DNA of 15,536 bases from Spartobacteria bacterium (GCA_003445855.1 DMCG01000026.1:7229-22764), one strand, 5' to 3'; shown: positions 1-7,819, counted from the first letter of the stretch. Numbers and translations: made by a program. The notes: generated by a model not told the origin, from the letters alone.

Positions 1-123
1 AAACTTTCGTAGAGGAAGAGCAGGAGCAGAAACACGAGGAGGATGGCGGCCAGTAAAATGATGGTGAGGCCGCGAAAGGCGATCTGTTGCTGTTCGTAAA
101 GGCCGCCGAAGAGTAAATCCCAA
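1..123 (-). pseudogene. RND efflux permease remnant (runs off left edge)
   Basis: The minus strand encodes an RND segment with GGLYEQQQIAF followed by a hydrophobic helix ending in LLLFLYES. It matches residues about 841-875 of the intact permease at 673-3741; by eye 31 of 35 residues are identical, with R/K, I/V, L/V and L/S changes. In RND pumps this is the end of the second periplasmic domain entering transmembrane helix 8. No RND sequence precedes it, so the N-terminal ~830 residues are missing. Any C-terminal part lies beyond position 1. It is a second RND copy that has lost its front, or a gene disrupted by recombination. The frame is open to the left edge. Confidence 0.8.
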
Positions 124-193
124 GTGACTGTTCGCGCAGCAACATCCGCCGGGCCATGGAACCGGCGCAGTCTCAAAACTCGCGCGCACTTCG
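124..193. other. Spacer with inverted repeat between two RND fragments
   Basis: About 70 bases separate the stop of the retropepsin/RND-tail frame from the RND body fragment. It contains a 6-bp inverted repeat CGCCGG (147-152) / CCGGCG (162-167) around a CCATGG core. The RND frame stays open through it, but the encoded residues do not resemble the equivalent stretch of the intact permease. It may be a dispersed palindromic element or junction sequence. I cannot assign a family. Confidence 0.35.
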
Positions 194-610
194 CTAGGAG
201 ATTAACTCGCTCTCGATTACCTGCGGCGCATCGTGGAAAACATCGCCGTCGTTGTCAGATGTGTGGCCGCCGCGCAAAAGCAAATAAACGGTCGGCGTCG
301 CGATAAGCGACAGCAGTACGGAGATGCACAGCGCGCCAATCACAGCGATCGCGAGTGAATCGACGGTGGCGAGCAACGCTTTCACGACTCCACCAGCAGT
401 CTGACCTTCTTTCGAACCTGTACTTTGCACGCCAAGCGTGCGAGCCAGTTCTGGAGTTAAAAGCGTTGTGCCGGCGCCGGTATCAAGGATGAAGTCGAAC
501 GGTCCGCACTCGTTCACGTGCATCGGCACGAGCATGAGCGGCTGTGTGCCGCCGGCGAGCCGGAATTTCGTTCGAGGAACGGGAAAGACGCTGGCTGGCT
601 CACAAAACAT
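194..610 (-). pseudogene. Chimeric frame: retropepsin-like N-terminus joined to RND C-terminal helix
   Basis: This 138-codon frame has two unrelated parts. Residues about 17-85 look like a retropepsin-type aspartic protease: a strand LMLVPMHVNECGPFDF, then the catalytic motif LDTGAGTTLL with Asp43, then ELARTLGV and a flap-like TAGG. The rest of the protease fold, including the usual C-terminal hydrophobic-Gly element, is missing. From about residue 85 (near position 358) it switches to LAIAVIGALCISVLLSLIAT, which aligns with the last membrane helix of the intact RND pump (residues 982-1007), then ends in an acidic tail. The switch falls at a shared LAI, as expected for recombination at a short match. 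It lies 60 bases downstream of the intact RND gene on the same strand. It is probably a non-functional fusion; an expressed membrane-anchored protein is possible but unsupported. Confidence 0.65.
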
Positions 611-672
611 AGAGTCTGTCGGTTATTTACAACATGCGAAGGAAGCCGCGCTGCTCAAGAAATGCAGCTGAA

Positions 673-3600
673 CTAGCTTTCTCGTTCCTGCTTTTTCTGG
701 CCACCACCGTCGGCGCCCAAGAGCGACAGAATTACCGGCAGAACAATTAAGACGAGTGGTAATTGCGCGACGAGTCCGGCGATGATCGCGATGGCGAGCG
801 GTTGTTGCATCCCGGAACCTTGACCGATGCCGAGCGCGAGAGGGAGCAGTGCCAGGATCGCGGCGAAGGTGGTCATCGCGATCGGTCGCATTCGGTTGAT
901 ACCGGCGGTGATGAAACGTTCGTGCGGATTTTCGGTAGGTGGCAACACTCGGAATTCTGAATAATAAAAAATCGCGACTTCGGTGACGATGCCGACGATC
1001 ATCGTCATGCCCATGCGCGAGGTGATGTTGAATTCGGTGCCCGTGACCAGCAGACCGAGAAAAACCGCCGCGACCGCCAGCAACGGCATGGCCAGCATCG
1101 CGATCGCAGCGCGAAAACTTTCGTAAAGAAAGAGAAGCAGTGAAAAGACGAGGACGATGGCCGCGAGCAAGACAATCGTCAGACCTTTGAAGGCGATTTG
1201 TTGTTGTTCGTAGAGACCTCCGAGCGTGTAGGGGACCGAGTTGGGAAGAAACCCCGGCTTGTCCAGAATTTTCGTTTTGATTTCTTTCACGGTAGATCCG
1301 AGATCGCGCCCGCTAATTCGCCCGGTGACCGCAACCATTCTCTTGAGATCCTCGCGGCTAATTTCAGGCTGACCGGTGACAGGAATAATTTTCGCGACGC
1401 GCTGTAGGGGAAAGAGATGACCATCGGGCGCGCGCAGGAGCAGCTTGCCGATGTTCTCCACGGTGTGGCGCGTTTTTTCCGGCAGCCAAACACGCACGCC
1501 CACCAGCTTCGGCCCATATTGAATGCGCGTTGTGACGCTGCCGCTTAAATAATCATTCAGCGTCGTCGTGATCGAACCCGAATCCATTCCTTCGAGCGCG
1601 GCCTTCACCCGATCGACTTCGATATTCAAGGCATCACCGGCGGGAACAATGCCGCTTTTTACTCCGACTACGCCATCTACTTTTTCGATCGCCTGCCGGA
1701 CTTTTGATGAAGTTTCTTCGAGCGTCTTTTCGTCATCCGAATAAAGTTTTATTTCGATCGGTTGCGGCACGGATGTGAGATCACCGATTAAATCTTCCAT
1801 CAACTGTGCGGTCTCGATTTCCAGGCCGGGAATGTTGTGCTCGACGCGGGTGCGGACTTCATCCATTACCTCGTCGATGCCGCGACGCGGTGGCGGTTTA
1901 AGCCGGATAAAAAAATCGCCGATGTTTGCTTCACTAACTGCGCCACCGAGCTGGAGTCCCGTCCGTCGCGAATAAGTTTGCACTTCCGGAGTTGACTGGA
2001 GGATTTGCTCAAGCTGGCGCAAAAGCCGGTCGGTTTCCGCCAGCGAAGTCCCCGGCTCCGAGATGTAATCCAAAATAAAACCGCCTTCATCCATCGTCGG
2101 CATGAAACCCGAGCTGACATTTTTGAAAGCGATGTAACCAAGAACGAGCAGCGGAATAATGACAACGAGAAGAAGCGACGGACGCGCCAGAAGATGTTGC
2201 ATCCATCTCTCGTAACGGCGGTGCACCTTGTGCATGAAGCCGCGCGGTTCCGCCGATTTCGCGTCGCGTTTGTCCAGGACGCGCGCGCACAGAATCGGGA
2301 GCGCAATCCAGGCGATCAAAAACGAGATAAACAAACTGCAGGCCATTGTGAGCGAGAGCGCTTTGAAAAACGCGCCAGTCACGCCGCTCAAAAACGCGAG
2401 CGGCAAAAAAATGATGATTGTCGCGGACGAAGAACCAACAAGCGGACCGGTGAATTCATCGCTCGCGCGCATGACGCGTTCCCGTTCGGAGCCGTCACCC
2501 GTTTCGAGCCGGCGCATGATGTGTTCGACCATGACAATGGCGTCGTCGATGATGAGGCCGACTGCGGCCGCCATTCCGCCCAGCGTCATGATGTTCAGAC
2601 TCATCTTTGCGACGTAGAGCAAAAGCATCGTCGAGATTAGTGCCGCCGGCACCGCGAGGACGGCGATGAGCGTCACTTTCCAATTGCGCAGAAAGATCAA
2701 CAGAATGATCGCGGCGAGAACAATGCCGATGAGAACGGCGTCGCGCGTGCTGTTTTCCGATGAAACGATCAACTCACTTTGGTCATACCAATTTCTGATC
2801 TCGATTTCTTTCGGCAGCCGTTTCTTTTCTTCCTGCAATTTTTCTTTGATGCCAGTTGCAATCTGCACGGTGTTGGCGTCCGGTTGTTGGTAAACTTGGA
2901 AGAGAACCGCATCGCGGCCATCCGCGGTGACGCGAATCCACTGCGGCTGGGTCGAAGGCTCAACGTTAGCAACATCTTCAACCAGCACGCTGCCGTTCGG
3001 GCCCGAACGCAGGACCGTATTCGCAATCTGATCGATGCTTTTGAGCCGGGTGTCGGAAACAATCAGGTAAAGCTTGTCGTGATCTTCGAGGTGGCCGACC
3101 GCGACGAGCACATTGGCGGCAGAGAGCGCCTTCGCGACATCGCTCAAACTCATGTTGAACGATTGCAGCTTCGCCGGATCGACCGTCACCCGGTATTCCT
3201 CGATTGCGCCACCTTGCACGCCGACCTTGGCCACGCCCTTCACCGCTAAAAGCGACGGGCGTAATTGATACACCGCGATGTCGTACAGTTCCGCGAGCGA
3301 ATGCGTCGCGGAAGTGAGGCTGTAAGCGATCGCCGGGAAAACGGTCGGGTCCATTCGCGCGACCTGGAAGGTTGTTTCCTGCGGGAGTGTCGGCAGGATT
3401 TTGTTGACCTCCGACTCCACATGCAAGATCGCCTGGACCATGTTGGCACCCCAATCGAAATTGATCGAAACTTCTGCGCTACCGCGACTTGTGGTCGAGC
3501 GCATGTTGCGCACCCCGGGAATCGCGCGAACCGCTTCTTCCACTTTGTAGGTTACCTCGACCGCCATTCGTTCGGCGGGACGATCACCGGCATCGAGTGT

Positions 3601-3741
3601 CACGCGGACGCGCGGGAAACTGACGTAGGGGAAGAGCGCAACGGGAAGCGACAAGCCGCCGAAAATTCCGGCGACGATGAGCGCCCCGAGGAGGAAAACA
3701 ATCGACCGCGCATGGCTGTGCAGCCAGCCGGTAAAGTTCAT
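673..3741 (-). CDS. RND-family efflux permease (tripartite pump inner-membrane subunit)
   Basis: This 1022-aa protein has the full RND length and architecture. TM1 is near residues 13-32, followed by a large periplasmic domain with FPYVSFPRVRVT (37-48). TM2-TM6 span about 335-490, with GLIIDDAIVMVEH in TM4 carrying the proton-relay pair D399 and D400. TM7 is near 522-540, a second periplasmic domain follows, then GGLYEQQQ (841-848) and TM8-TM12 to about 1007. The double Asp is typical of drug-type (HAE1) pumps; heavy-metal pumps such as CusA usually keep only one. TM10 reads GIVTEVAIFYYSEF, so the lysine of AcrB-type pumps is replaced (E921 nearby), marking a divergent subfamily. It should export a substrate from periplasm or membrane using the proton gradient, with the adaptor and outer-membrane factor encoded just upstream. 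Its ATG overlaps the adaptor stop as ATGA. The substrate cannot be read from sequence. Confidence 0.93.
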   Translation of the reverse strand: MNFTGWLHSHARSIVFLLGALIVAGIFGGLSLPVALFPYVSFPRVRVTLDAGDRPAERMAVEVTYKVEEAVRAIPGVRNMRSTTSRGSAEVSINFDWGANMVQAILHVESEVNKILPTLPQETTFQVARMDPTVFPAIAYSLTSATHSLAELYDIAVYQLRPSLLAVKGVAKVGVQGGAIEEYRVTVDPAKLQSFNMSLSDVAKALSAANVLVAVGHLEDHDKLYLIVSDTRLKSIDQIANTVLRSGPNGSVLVEDVANVEPSTQPQWIRVTADGRDAVLFQVYQQPDANTVQIATGIKEKLQEEKKRLPKEIEIRNWYDQSELIVSSENSTRDAVLIGIVLAAIILLIFLRNWKVTLIAVLAVPAALISTMLLLYVAKMSLNIMTLGGMAAAVGLIIDDAIVMVEHIMRRLETGDGSERERVMRASDEFTGPLVGSSSATIIIFLPLAFLSGVTGAFFKALSLTMACSLFISFLIAWIALPILCARVLDKRDAKSAEPRGFMHKVHRRYERWMQHLLARPSLLLVVIIPLLVLGYIAFKNVSSGFMPTMDEGGFILDYISEPGTSLAETDRLLRQLEQILQSTPEVQTYSRRTGLQLGGAVSEANIGDFFIRLKPPPRRGIDEVMDEVRTRVEHNIPGLEIETAQLMEDLIGDLTSVPQPIEIKLYSDDEKTLEETSSKVRQAIEKVDGVVGVKSGIVPAGDALNIEVDRVKAALEGMDSGSITTTLNDYLSGSVTTRIQYGPKLVGVRVWLPEKTRHTVENIGKLLLRAPDGHLFPLQRVAKIIPVTGQPEISREDLKRMVAVTGRISGRDLGSTVKEIKTKILDKPGFLPNSVPYTLGGLYEQQQIAFKGLTIVLLAAIVLVFSLLLFLYESFRAAIAMLAMPLLAVAAVFLGLLVTGTEFNITSRMGMTMIVGIVTEVAIFYYSEFRVLPPTENPHERFITAGINRMRPIAMTTFAAILALLPLALGIGQGSGMQQPLAIAIIAGLVAQLPLVLIVLPVILSLLGADGGGQKKQERES

Positions 3742-4811
3742 AATTTTTTTCCGGTCGTGACCGCCATGCCGTCGCTTAGCTCGTAATTTCCTTGCACGAC
3801 AACTTCATCCCCGGGCTTCAGATCGCTCGCGATGATTTCCGTTTCCTTGTCGGTCTGAAGTCCGGTCTGCACGGAATGCTCAACGGCGTGATCCTTCTGC
3901 ACGGTGAAGACCACTTTGCCATCGCTCTTGGGCAAAACCGCGGAACGCGGGACCACCATCGTTTCATGCGCGAGCGTTTTGATTTCCGCGCGAAGATACG
4001 CGTCGAGCATCAGATTCGCACCCGGAGGAACAGTCACATAAACATCTACCATCCGCGTTTCGGGATTCACGCGTTCGGTGATGAGACGGATTTTGCCCTC
4101 GACCGGTTTGGCTCCTTCAACGTTGACCGCGACAAGTGAGAGCGATTGATCCGGCTTCATGTAACGAACATCTTCCGGTTCCACGCCAAGTTTCACTTCG
4201 ATGTCATCACGCGCGATGAGTTCGACGAGCGGCCCTCCCGCCTGAACAATCTGACCGTCCTGCACATCCACTTTTCCGATGAGGCCGGCCATTTCCGAGG
4301 TGATGCGGCCCTCCGAGCTCACGCCCTGCTTCTGCAGACTTTGCAATTGCAACTGCGCGCTCTCGGCTGCTTTTTTCGCCAGTCCCAGCTCCTGATTGGT
4401 GGCGAGCTTGAGATTGAATCGCTGCTGCGTTTGATCGAGCTCCTTCTGCGCGGCTTCCGCCGCGCTCTTCGCTTCAGCGAGTTGCAACTGCGCAGCCGGA
4501 CTCGGATCGATTTCGACCAGTGGCTGACCGGCAGTGACTGTTTCGCCCGGCGCAACAAGGACATGGCGCACTCGCGTTTCAAATGTCGCGGCAACGGCGC
4601 GGGATTTTCCCGGTTGCGCAACCACGCTGCCGTAAGTGGTCACATTTTCCGCGATCATTTTTTTCTGAATCGGCGCGAGTGTGACATGCGCGACGGGACC
4701 TTTGCCCTCGCCTTCTTCTTTTCCTTCGCCTCCGTGATGTCCCAACCAATAACCGAGCGCGCCCACCGCGAGCAGGATCAGCAGACGGAAAATCCAGCGC
4801 CGCCACTTCAT
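3738..4811 (-). CDS. RND periplasmic adaptor (membrane fusion protein, HlyD/AcrA type)
   Basis: This 357-aa adaptor links the inner-membrane pump to the outer-membrane channel. A membrane anchor spans residues 7-23 after a basic MKWRR start. A Gly/Glu/Lys-rich linker (27-38) follows. The first lipoyl half is VLVAPGETVTAGQPLVEID (84-102), then comes an Ala/Gln/Glu-rich coiled-coil hairpin (about 105-165). The second lipoyl half is MAGLIGKVDVQDGQIVQAGG (174-193), and the barrel and membrane-proximal domains run to the C-terminus. The short hairpin suits a tip-to-tip contact with a TolC-like channel. It has no lipobox, so it is anchored by the N-terminal helix. It overlaps the upstream outer-membrane-factor stop and the downstream pump start by ATGA, implying translational coupling. 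No metal-binding His/Met clusters are obvious, apart from HHGG just after the anchor. Confidence 0.93.
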   Translation of the reverse strand: MKWRRWIFRLLILLAVGALGYWLGHHGGEGKEEGEGKGPVAHVTLAPIQKKMIAENVTTYGSVVAQPGKSRAVAATFETRVRHVLVAPGETVTAGQPLVEIDPSPAAQLQLAEAKSAAEAAQKELDQTQQRFNLKLATNQELGLAKKAAESAQLQLQSLQKQGVSSEGRITSEMAGLIGKVDVQDGQIVQAGGPLVELIARDDIEVKLGVEPEDVRYMKPDQSLSLVAVNVEGAKPVEGKIRLITERVNPETRMVDVYVTVPPGANLMLDAYLRAEIKTLAHETMVVPRSAVLPKSDGKVVFTVQKDHAVEHSVQTGLQTDKETEIIASDLKPGDEVVVQGNYELSDGMAVTTGKKL

Positions 4812-6208
4812 CGCGAGCCGCGCGTGTTTGGCGCTAGGAAGTAACGACCCGCAGCCAACTCGAGAGCGATTCGAGTTTCAATCAATTGCTGTTTCAGTTT
4901 CAAAATCTGGATCGTTTTTTGGTTCAAATTATTTTGCGCTGAATAGTAACTGAACGCATCGGTATTGCCTTGATTAATTGCGGTGCCATAAACATCGACG
5001 AGATGCTGCAAAATTGGCAGCGCGGTCTCCGCCGCTGCGATTTGTTCTTCTAGCGAACGAATATCAGTCAGCGCGGTCGCAACATCGGAACGCCCTTCGA
5101 ATACGCGATTGATATACTCGTCATAAAGTTTCTGTCGCGTGGCGCGCTCGAAGGCGATTGACCCCTGGCCACGATCGAAAATTGGCAGATCGACCGTCAC
5201 CGCTGGCCCGATCGTATGCACGTTCGATGTGTCGCTCGCGGGGTTGAAACCGATGCCGATCTTCGGGAACTGCGCGAGAATCGCCGCCCGCACTTTTTCT
5301 TCCTGGCTCTCGTAACCTTTTTTCAGCGCGCGCAAGTCAAGGCGACGCTCTTCGATCCCTTCCATCAATTGCGCCAACGATGGCGTCGAGACATGCGAAG
5401 GCAACGCGATGTTCTGATTTAGTCGGATCACGGTGTCCGCTGGAACGCCGAGCGCTTTTTTGAGCGCGAGTTTTTGATGCGCCAAGTCCTGTGCCAAAAC
5501 AAGAACGATGGCGTGCGCATCCTGCCGAGCTGATTCCGCCGTCGCGAGATCGAGCTCGGTTTTCGCATGCGCGCTCACGGCTTGCCGCATCGTTTCGAGA
5601 TTTTGCGAGAGCCGGGAATCAACGTCATTCGCGCGGGCGAGCTGCGCTTCATCGGACACCACACGATAAACCGCGAGCTTTGCCGCTTGCGCGATCTGCC
5701 ATTCCGTCCATGCGATATCGAGATCGATCGATTCGACGCCGGCGCGAGCCGCGGCTTTCTTCGCAGCTAATTGAATCAACGCCTGAATGTCCCAACTCAC
5801 TCCAACGCCGTAACCGGTGAGGAGACCGGGAACGATCGTGCCGCCGGTAACGAAGTCGAGAGAGCCAGTCACTTGAGGATTAGGCAGGATTCCCGCCTGG
5901 AAAAGTTCAGCCGTCGCGATCTGGCGCCGGTCGCGCGTCGCGCGCAACGACGGATTAATGAGTACGGCGATAACCGCCGCGCCATCGGGCGTCAGCCCGG
6001 CACGCGGATTCAATCTTATCGGTGCGAGAAGTGGATGCTTAATTTCGCTCGCCTGGACTTGCAGGGTGGTCCATTGCGGTTTCCGAAGCGCATTTGCTAC
6101 GGCATCGCCCGTGAGCGGGAGTGAATGGTAAAATGCGCACCCTGAAAATTCCGCGAGCAGCGCGAGCCACAATCCACAACGAACTGAAAGTCTCGTTAGT
6201 GCGACCAC
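4808..6208 (-). CDS. TolC-like outer-membrane efflux protein
   Basis: Outer-membrane factor of the tripartite pump, 466 aa from the GTG at 6208. I chose that start because it gives MVALTRLSVRCGLWLALLAE, a basic n-region and hydrophobic core ending at FSGC, a plausible though imperfect lipobox. The open frame continues upstream to an ATG at 6499, but that extension does not look like a signal peptide. The mature part shows two OEP repeats: first around DGAAVIAVLINPSLRATRDR and ILPNPQV, with long helical stretches rich in Ala, Gln and Glu (DLATAESARQDA), then around LRALKKGYESQEEKVRAAIL and FDRGQGSIAFERATRQ. The ending LAAGRYF is typical of the family. It is first in a minus-strand operon and overlaps the adaptor start by ATGA. 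No strong Shine-Dalgarno precedes the GTG, so the start is uncertain. Confidence 0.88.
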   Translation of the reverse strand: MVALTRLSVRCGLWLALLAEFSGCAFYHSLPLTGDAVANALRKPQWTTLQVQASEIKHPLLAPIRLNPRAGLTPDGAAVIAVLINPSLRATRDRRQIATAELFQAGILPNPQVTGSLDFVTGGTIVPGLLTGYGVGVSWDIQALIQLAAKKAAARAGVESIDLDIAWTEWQIAQAAKLAVYRVVSDEAQLARANDVDSRLSQNLETMRQAVSAHAKTELDLATAESARQDAHAIVLVLAQDLAHQKLALKKALGVPADTVIRLNQNIALPSHVSTPSLAQLMEGIEERRLDLRALKKGYESQEEKVRAAILAQFPKIGIGFNPASDTSNVHTIGPAVTVDLPIFDRGQGSIAFERATRQKLYDEYINRVFEGRSDVATALTDIRSLEEQIAAAETALPILQHLVDVYGTAINQGNTDAFSYYSAQNNLNQKTIQILKLKQQLIETRIALELAAGRYFLAPNTRGSR

Positions 6209-6520
6209 TCGAAATTGCTGTCGGCTAGAAATTGTTGCAGCACTGGAAAATGAATTTCGCCTTAATTCAACGCGTAACGCAAATCGTCGCCTTTGAAAAT
6301 CTACGTTGTCGGAAATCCACTTCAGCGGGAACGCGGCAAGCTGTTTAATGTGGTCCGTCCCGCGCGGAACGGGATCAACAAGAGCACTAACGTTTGGCTG
6401 ACCAGCGATCTCGTATTTCTTGGACATTGCCCGCCCGTCTCCACGATCGTTCGGGACAGAAACGAGCAAGAAATGGACTTGCGGGTTATCTTTGGCCATC
6501 TTCGTCCAATCAACTGCTCC
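6209..6520 (-). other. Open reading frame extension upstream of the outer-membrane factor, unrecognised
   Basis: The outer-membrane-factor frame stays open here back to a TAA at 6521-6523, with an ATG at 6499. The encoded ~100 residues include HFLLVSVPNDRGDGRAMSKK and LAAFPLKWISDN, which look protein-like but belong to no part of a TolC protein I recognise. It may be the C-terminal remnant of another gene fused in frame, consistent with the broken genes to the right. The opposite strand is also open (6293-6610) without recognisable content. Confidence 0.35.
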
Positions 6521-6636
6521 TTAATTCGGATTGGCACCGAATACCACGGCGCATCGTGTCGGACAAAGCAAGGGATTTCAACGTTGTTCCGTAACCTTCA
6601 TTTGCTTTGACAGGTGGTCGTCGCCAACGGAGGCAA

Positions 6637-6780
6637 CATTACCGCGTGCTCGCAAAATTGCTGACCGCTCCCCTCGCGCGGACTTGCTTATTTGTTCCTG
6701 AACTTGACAGAGTCTATGTCGCTGTGCCGCAACAGAAGGACCACGACGCCGAGCTGCGTGTCTACCAGGCGCGCTATTGA
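6637..6780 (+). pseudogene. C-terminal remnant of a YVTN/YncE-like beta-propeller protein
   Basis: The plus strand reads APLARTCLFVPELDRVYVAV followed by PQQKDHDAELRVYQARY and a TGA at 6778-6780. The pattern 'ART-LFVPEL-R-YVAVP...AE-RVY' is, from memory, the usual end of secreted YVTN-type beta-propeller proteins. Only the last blade is present in this frame. Just upstream another frame reads VVVANGGNITA, which also resembles propeller sequence, so a frameshift near 6645 is possible. No start codon or upstream blades were found. Confidence 0.5.
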
Positions 6781-6992
6781 AACATCTTGGTCAACGGTTT
6801 GGGTTCCGAGCTTGTGTTTCAATTCGACTATCGGCGTATTGTCTCCTATCGCGACCTCGTAAAAAACATTGCGTCAGCCCGATATTCGCGACGGTATTGG
6901 ATCTATCACCCTGATTTTGTCACGATCGAAAATCGATCGGAGGCAATTTCAGAAACCCGACATCTCGCGAGCAGACGTAATTCCTTCAACGG
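6781..6992. other. No recognisable gene
   Basis: About 210 bases lie between two gene remnants. A short plus-strand frame (6787-6996, 69 codons) is open, but it has no recognisable motif, and an open frame also exists on the other strand. I see no hairpin with a T-tract and no convincing promoter. Confidence 0.4.
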
Positions 6993-7320
6993 ATGAATCT
7001 GCCCAACAGTTGGATAAACCCGCGCGATGGCTCCGTTATGCGTTTGATCCCAGGTGGTGAATTCACCGATGGGCTCGACGCCGCAACAAATCGAAGGAGC
7101 TATCGCTATGGATAAAGACGGAGCGCAATTCGCGCTCGGACACGAAACACCGCAGACTCGCGTCTTCGTTCCGGATTTTTACCTCGGTATTTATGTTGTC
7201 ACGAATAGACAGTTCGCGCGTTTCCTTTCCGCAGCGCAGCCTCGGCAGGACCAACTAGAACTTTGGATCTCCTCTTTGGCACGGATCTCGCCGCGCGTGA
7301 GTTTCGAAAACGGCGGAGTC
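6993..7320 (+). pseudogene. Formylglycine-generating-enzyme/SUMF1-like gene, frameshifted and truncated
   Basis: From the ATG at 6993 the frame reads MNLPNSWINPRDGSVMRLIP followed by GGEFT. One extra base at about 7068 then moves the match into the next frame, MGSTPQQIEGAIAMDKDG, then GHETPQTRVFVPDFYLGIYV and VTNRQFARFL. Together these give the N-terminal signature of FGE-sulfatase (SUMF1) domains: GGEF-MGS, then ETP--V-V-DFY-G-Y-VTN-QFARFL. Similarity fades after LELWISSLARI, near 7300, where the catalytic C-terminal half should continue. The gene is therefore both frameshifted and truncated and should not be active. Family members activate sulfatases or hydroxylate other substrates; which applied here cannot be told. 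Confidence 0.7.
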
Positions 7321-7339
7321 GAAGACCCCGTAGCGCAGC

Positions 7340-7344
7340 GGAGG
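7340..7344 (+). promoter_or_regulatory. Shine-Dalgarno site for the XRE-type regulator
   Basis: GGAGG lies 8 bases before the ATG at 7353. It is one of the best ribosome-binding sites in the window. It decides the start over the longer open frame from 7263, whose extra N-terminal residues are only a shadow of the upstream pseudogene. Confidence 0.6.
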
Positions 7345-7352
7345 ACATTGCG

Positions 7353-7682
7353 ATGCGCTACAAAAACAATGTCGGTCCGCAAGTACGCCACCGCCGCTAC
7401 GCGCTCGGTTGGTCACAATCAGATTTTGCGACCAAACTCCAACTCGCCGGTTTCGATATCAGCCGCAGTGGCGTCTCCAAAATCGAAGCGCGCCTGTCTT
7501 ACGTTGACGACAAAACGCTTCTTTATCTCGCCGAAGTGCTGAAAGTACCCGTGCAGGAACTCTTCCCGCCGAGAACACCAAGCAACCGTCTCCACGATTT
7601 CATGGCAAAATTGGAGACAACGCGATTCCGACTATGCATTTTCCCATGTTACGGAACCGGCAAAGATGCGTCGCCATCTTGA
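7353..7682 (+). CDS. Small XRE-family helix-turn-helix regulator
   Basis: The 109-aa protein begins MRYKNNVGPQVRHRRYALGW and continues SQSDFATKLQLAGFDISRSG, VSKIEARLSYVDDKTLLYLA, EVLKVPVQELFP. This is a Cro/C1-type HTH fold: 'WSQSDFA' begins helix 2 and 'ISRSGVSKIEARLSYV' covers the recognition helix and after, ending with the usual 'L...LFP'. Stand-alone proteins of about 80-110 residues like this bind DNA as dimers; the target is unknown. The last ~30 residues (about 80-109) have no family resemblance, so the C-terminus may have been altered by rearrangement. It sits between a broken FGE gene and the riboswitch region on the same strand. Confidence is high for the fold, moderate that the gene is intact. 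Confidence 0.75.
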   Translation: MRYKNNVGPQVRHRRYALGWSQSDFATKLQLAGFDISRSGVSKIEARLSYVDDKTLLYLAEVLKVPVQELFPPRTPSNRLHDFMAKLETTRFRLCIFPCYGTGKDASPS

Positions 7683-7800
7683 CGGTCCCGATTTCAAATC
7701 CTTAACGCGAGATGCGCAAGGCAAACTTGCTTAAGCCAGTCCCACTCCGGCTCGGGCGGCCGCTAGCTCAATTTTGCTTTCTACTTTACAATTTCTGCTT
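7683..7800. other. Non-coding stretch after the XRE gene
   Basis: No gene was recognised. A weak inverted repeat GCAAG (7716-7720) / CTTGC (7726-7730) lies here without a following T-tract, and a GC-rich patch with a GCGGCCGC palindrome lies near 7758. The sequence becomes AT-rich from about 7770. Confidence 0.35.
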
Positions 7801-7819
7801 CAGTGAGCCTTGCTCACTG
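7801..7819. repeat. Perfect 8-bp inverted repeat, 3-nt loop
   Basis: CAGTGAGC (7801-7808) and GCTCACTG (7812-7819) are perfect complements around CTT. No T-tract follows on either strand, so this is not an obvious intrinsic terminator. It lies about 70 bases upstream of the riboswitch and could be an operator or a stable RNA stem. TTGGCCAA, a short palindrome, follows near 7826. Confidence 0.5.

Noticed and set aside
2005..2640. 211-codon plus-strand frame
   Set aside because: It is antisense to the RND permease and rich in Arg/His, with no recognisable domain.
4146..4844. 232-codon plus-strand frame
   Set aside because: It is antisense to the adaptor gene, with shadow composition.
6293..6610. 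105-codon plus-strand frame
   Set aside because: It has no recognisable motif and is opposite the more protein-like minus-strand extension. I could not settle which, if either, is coding.
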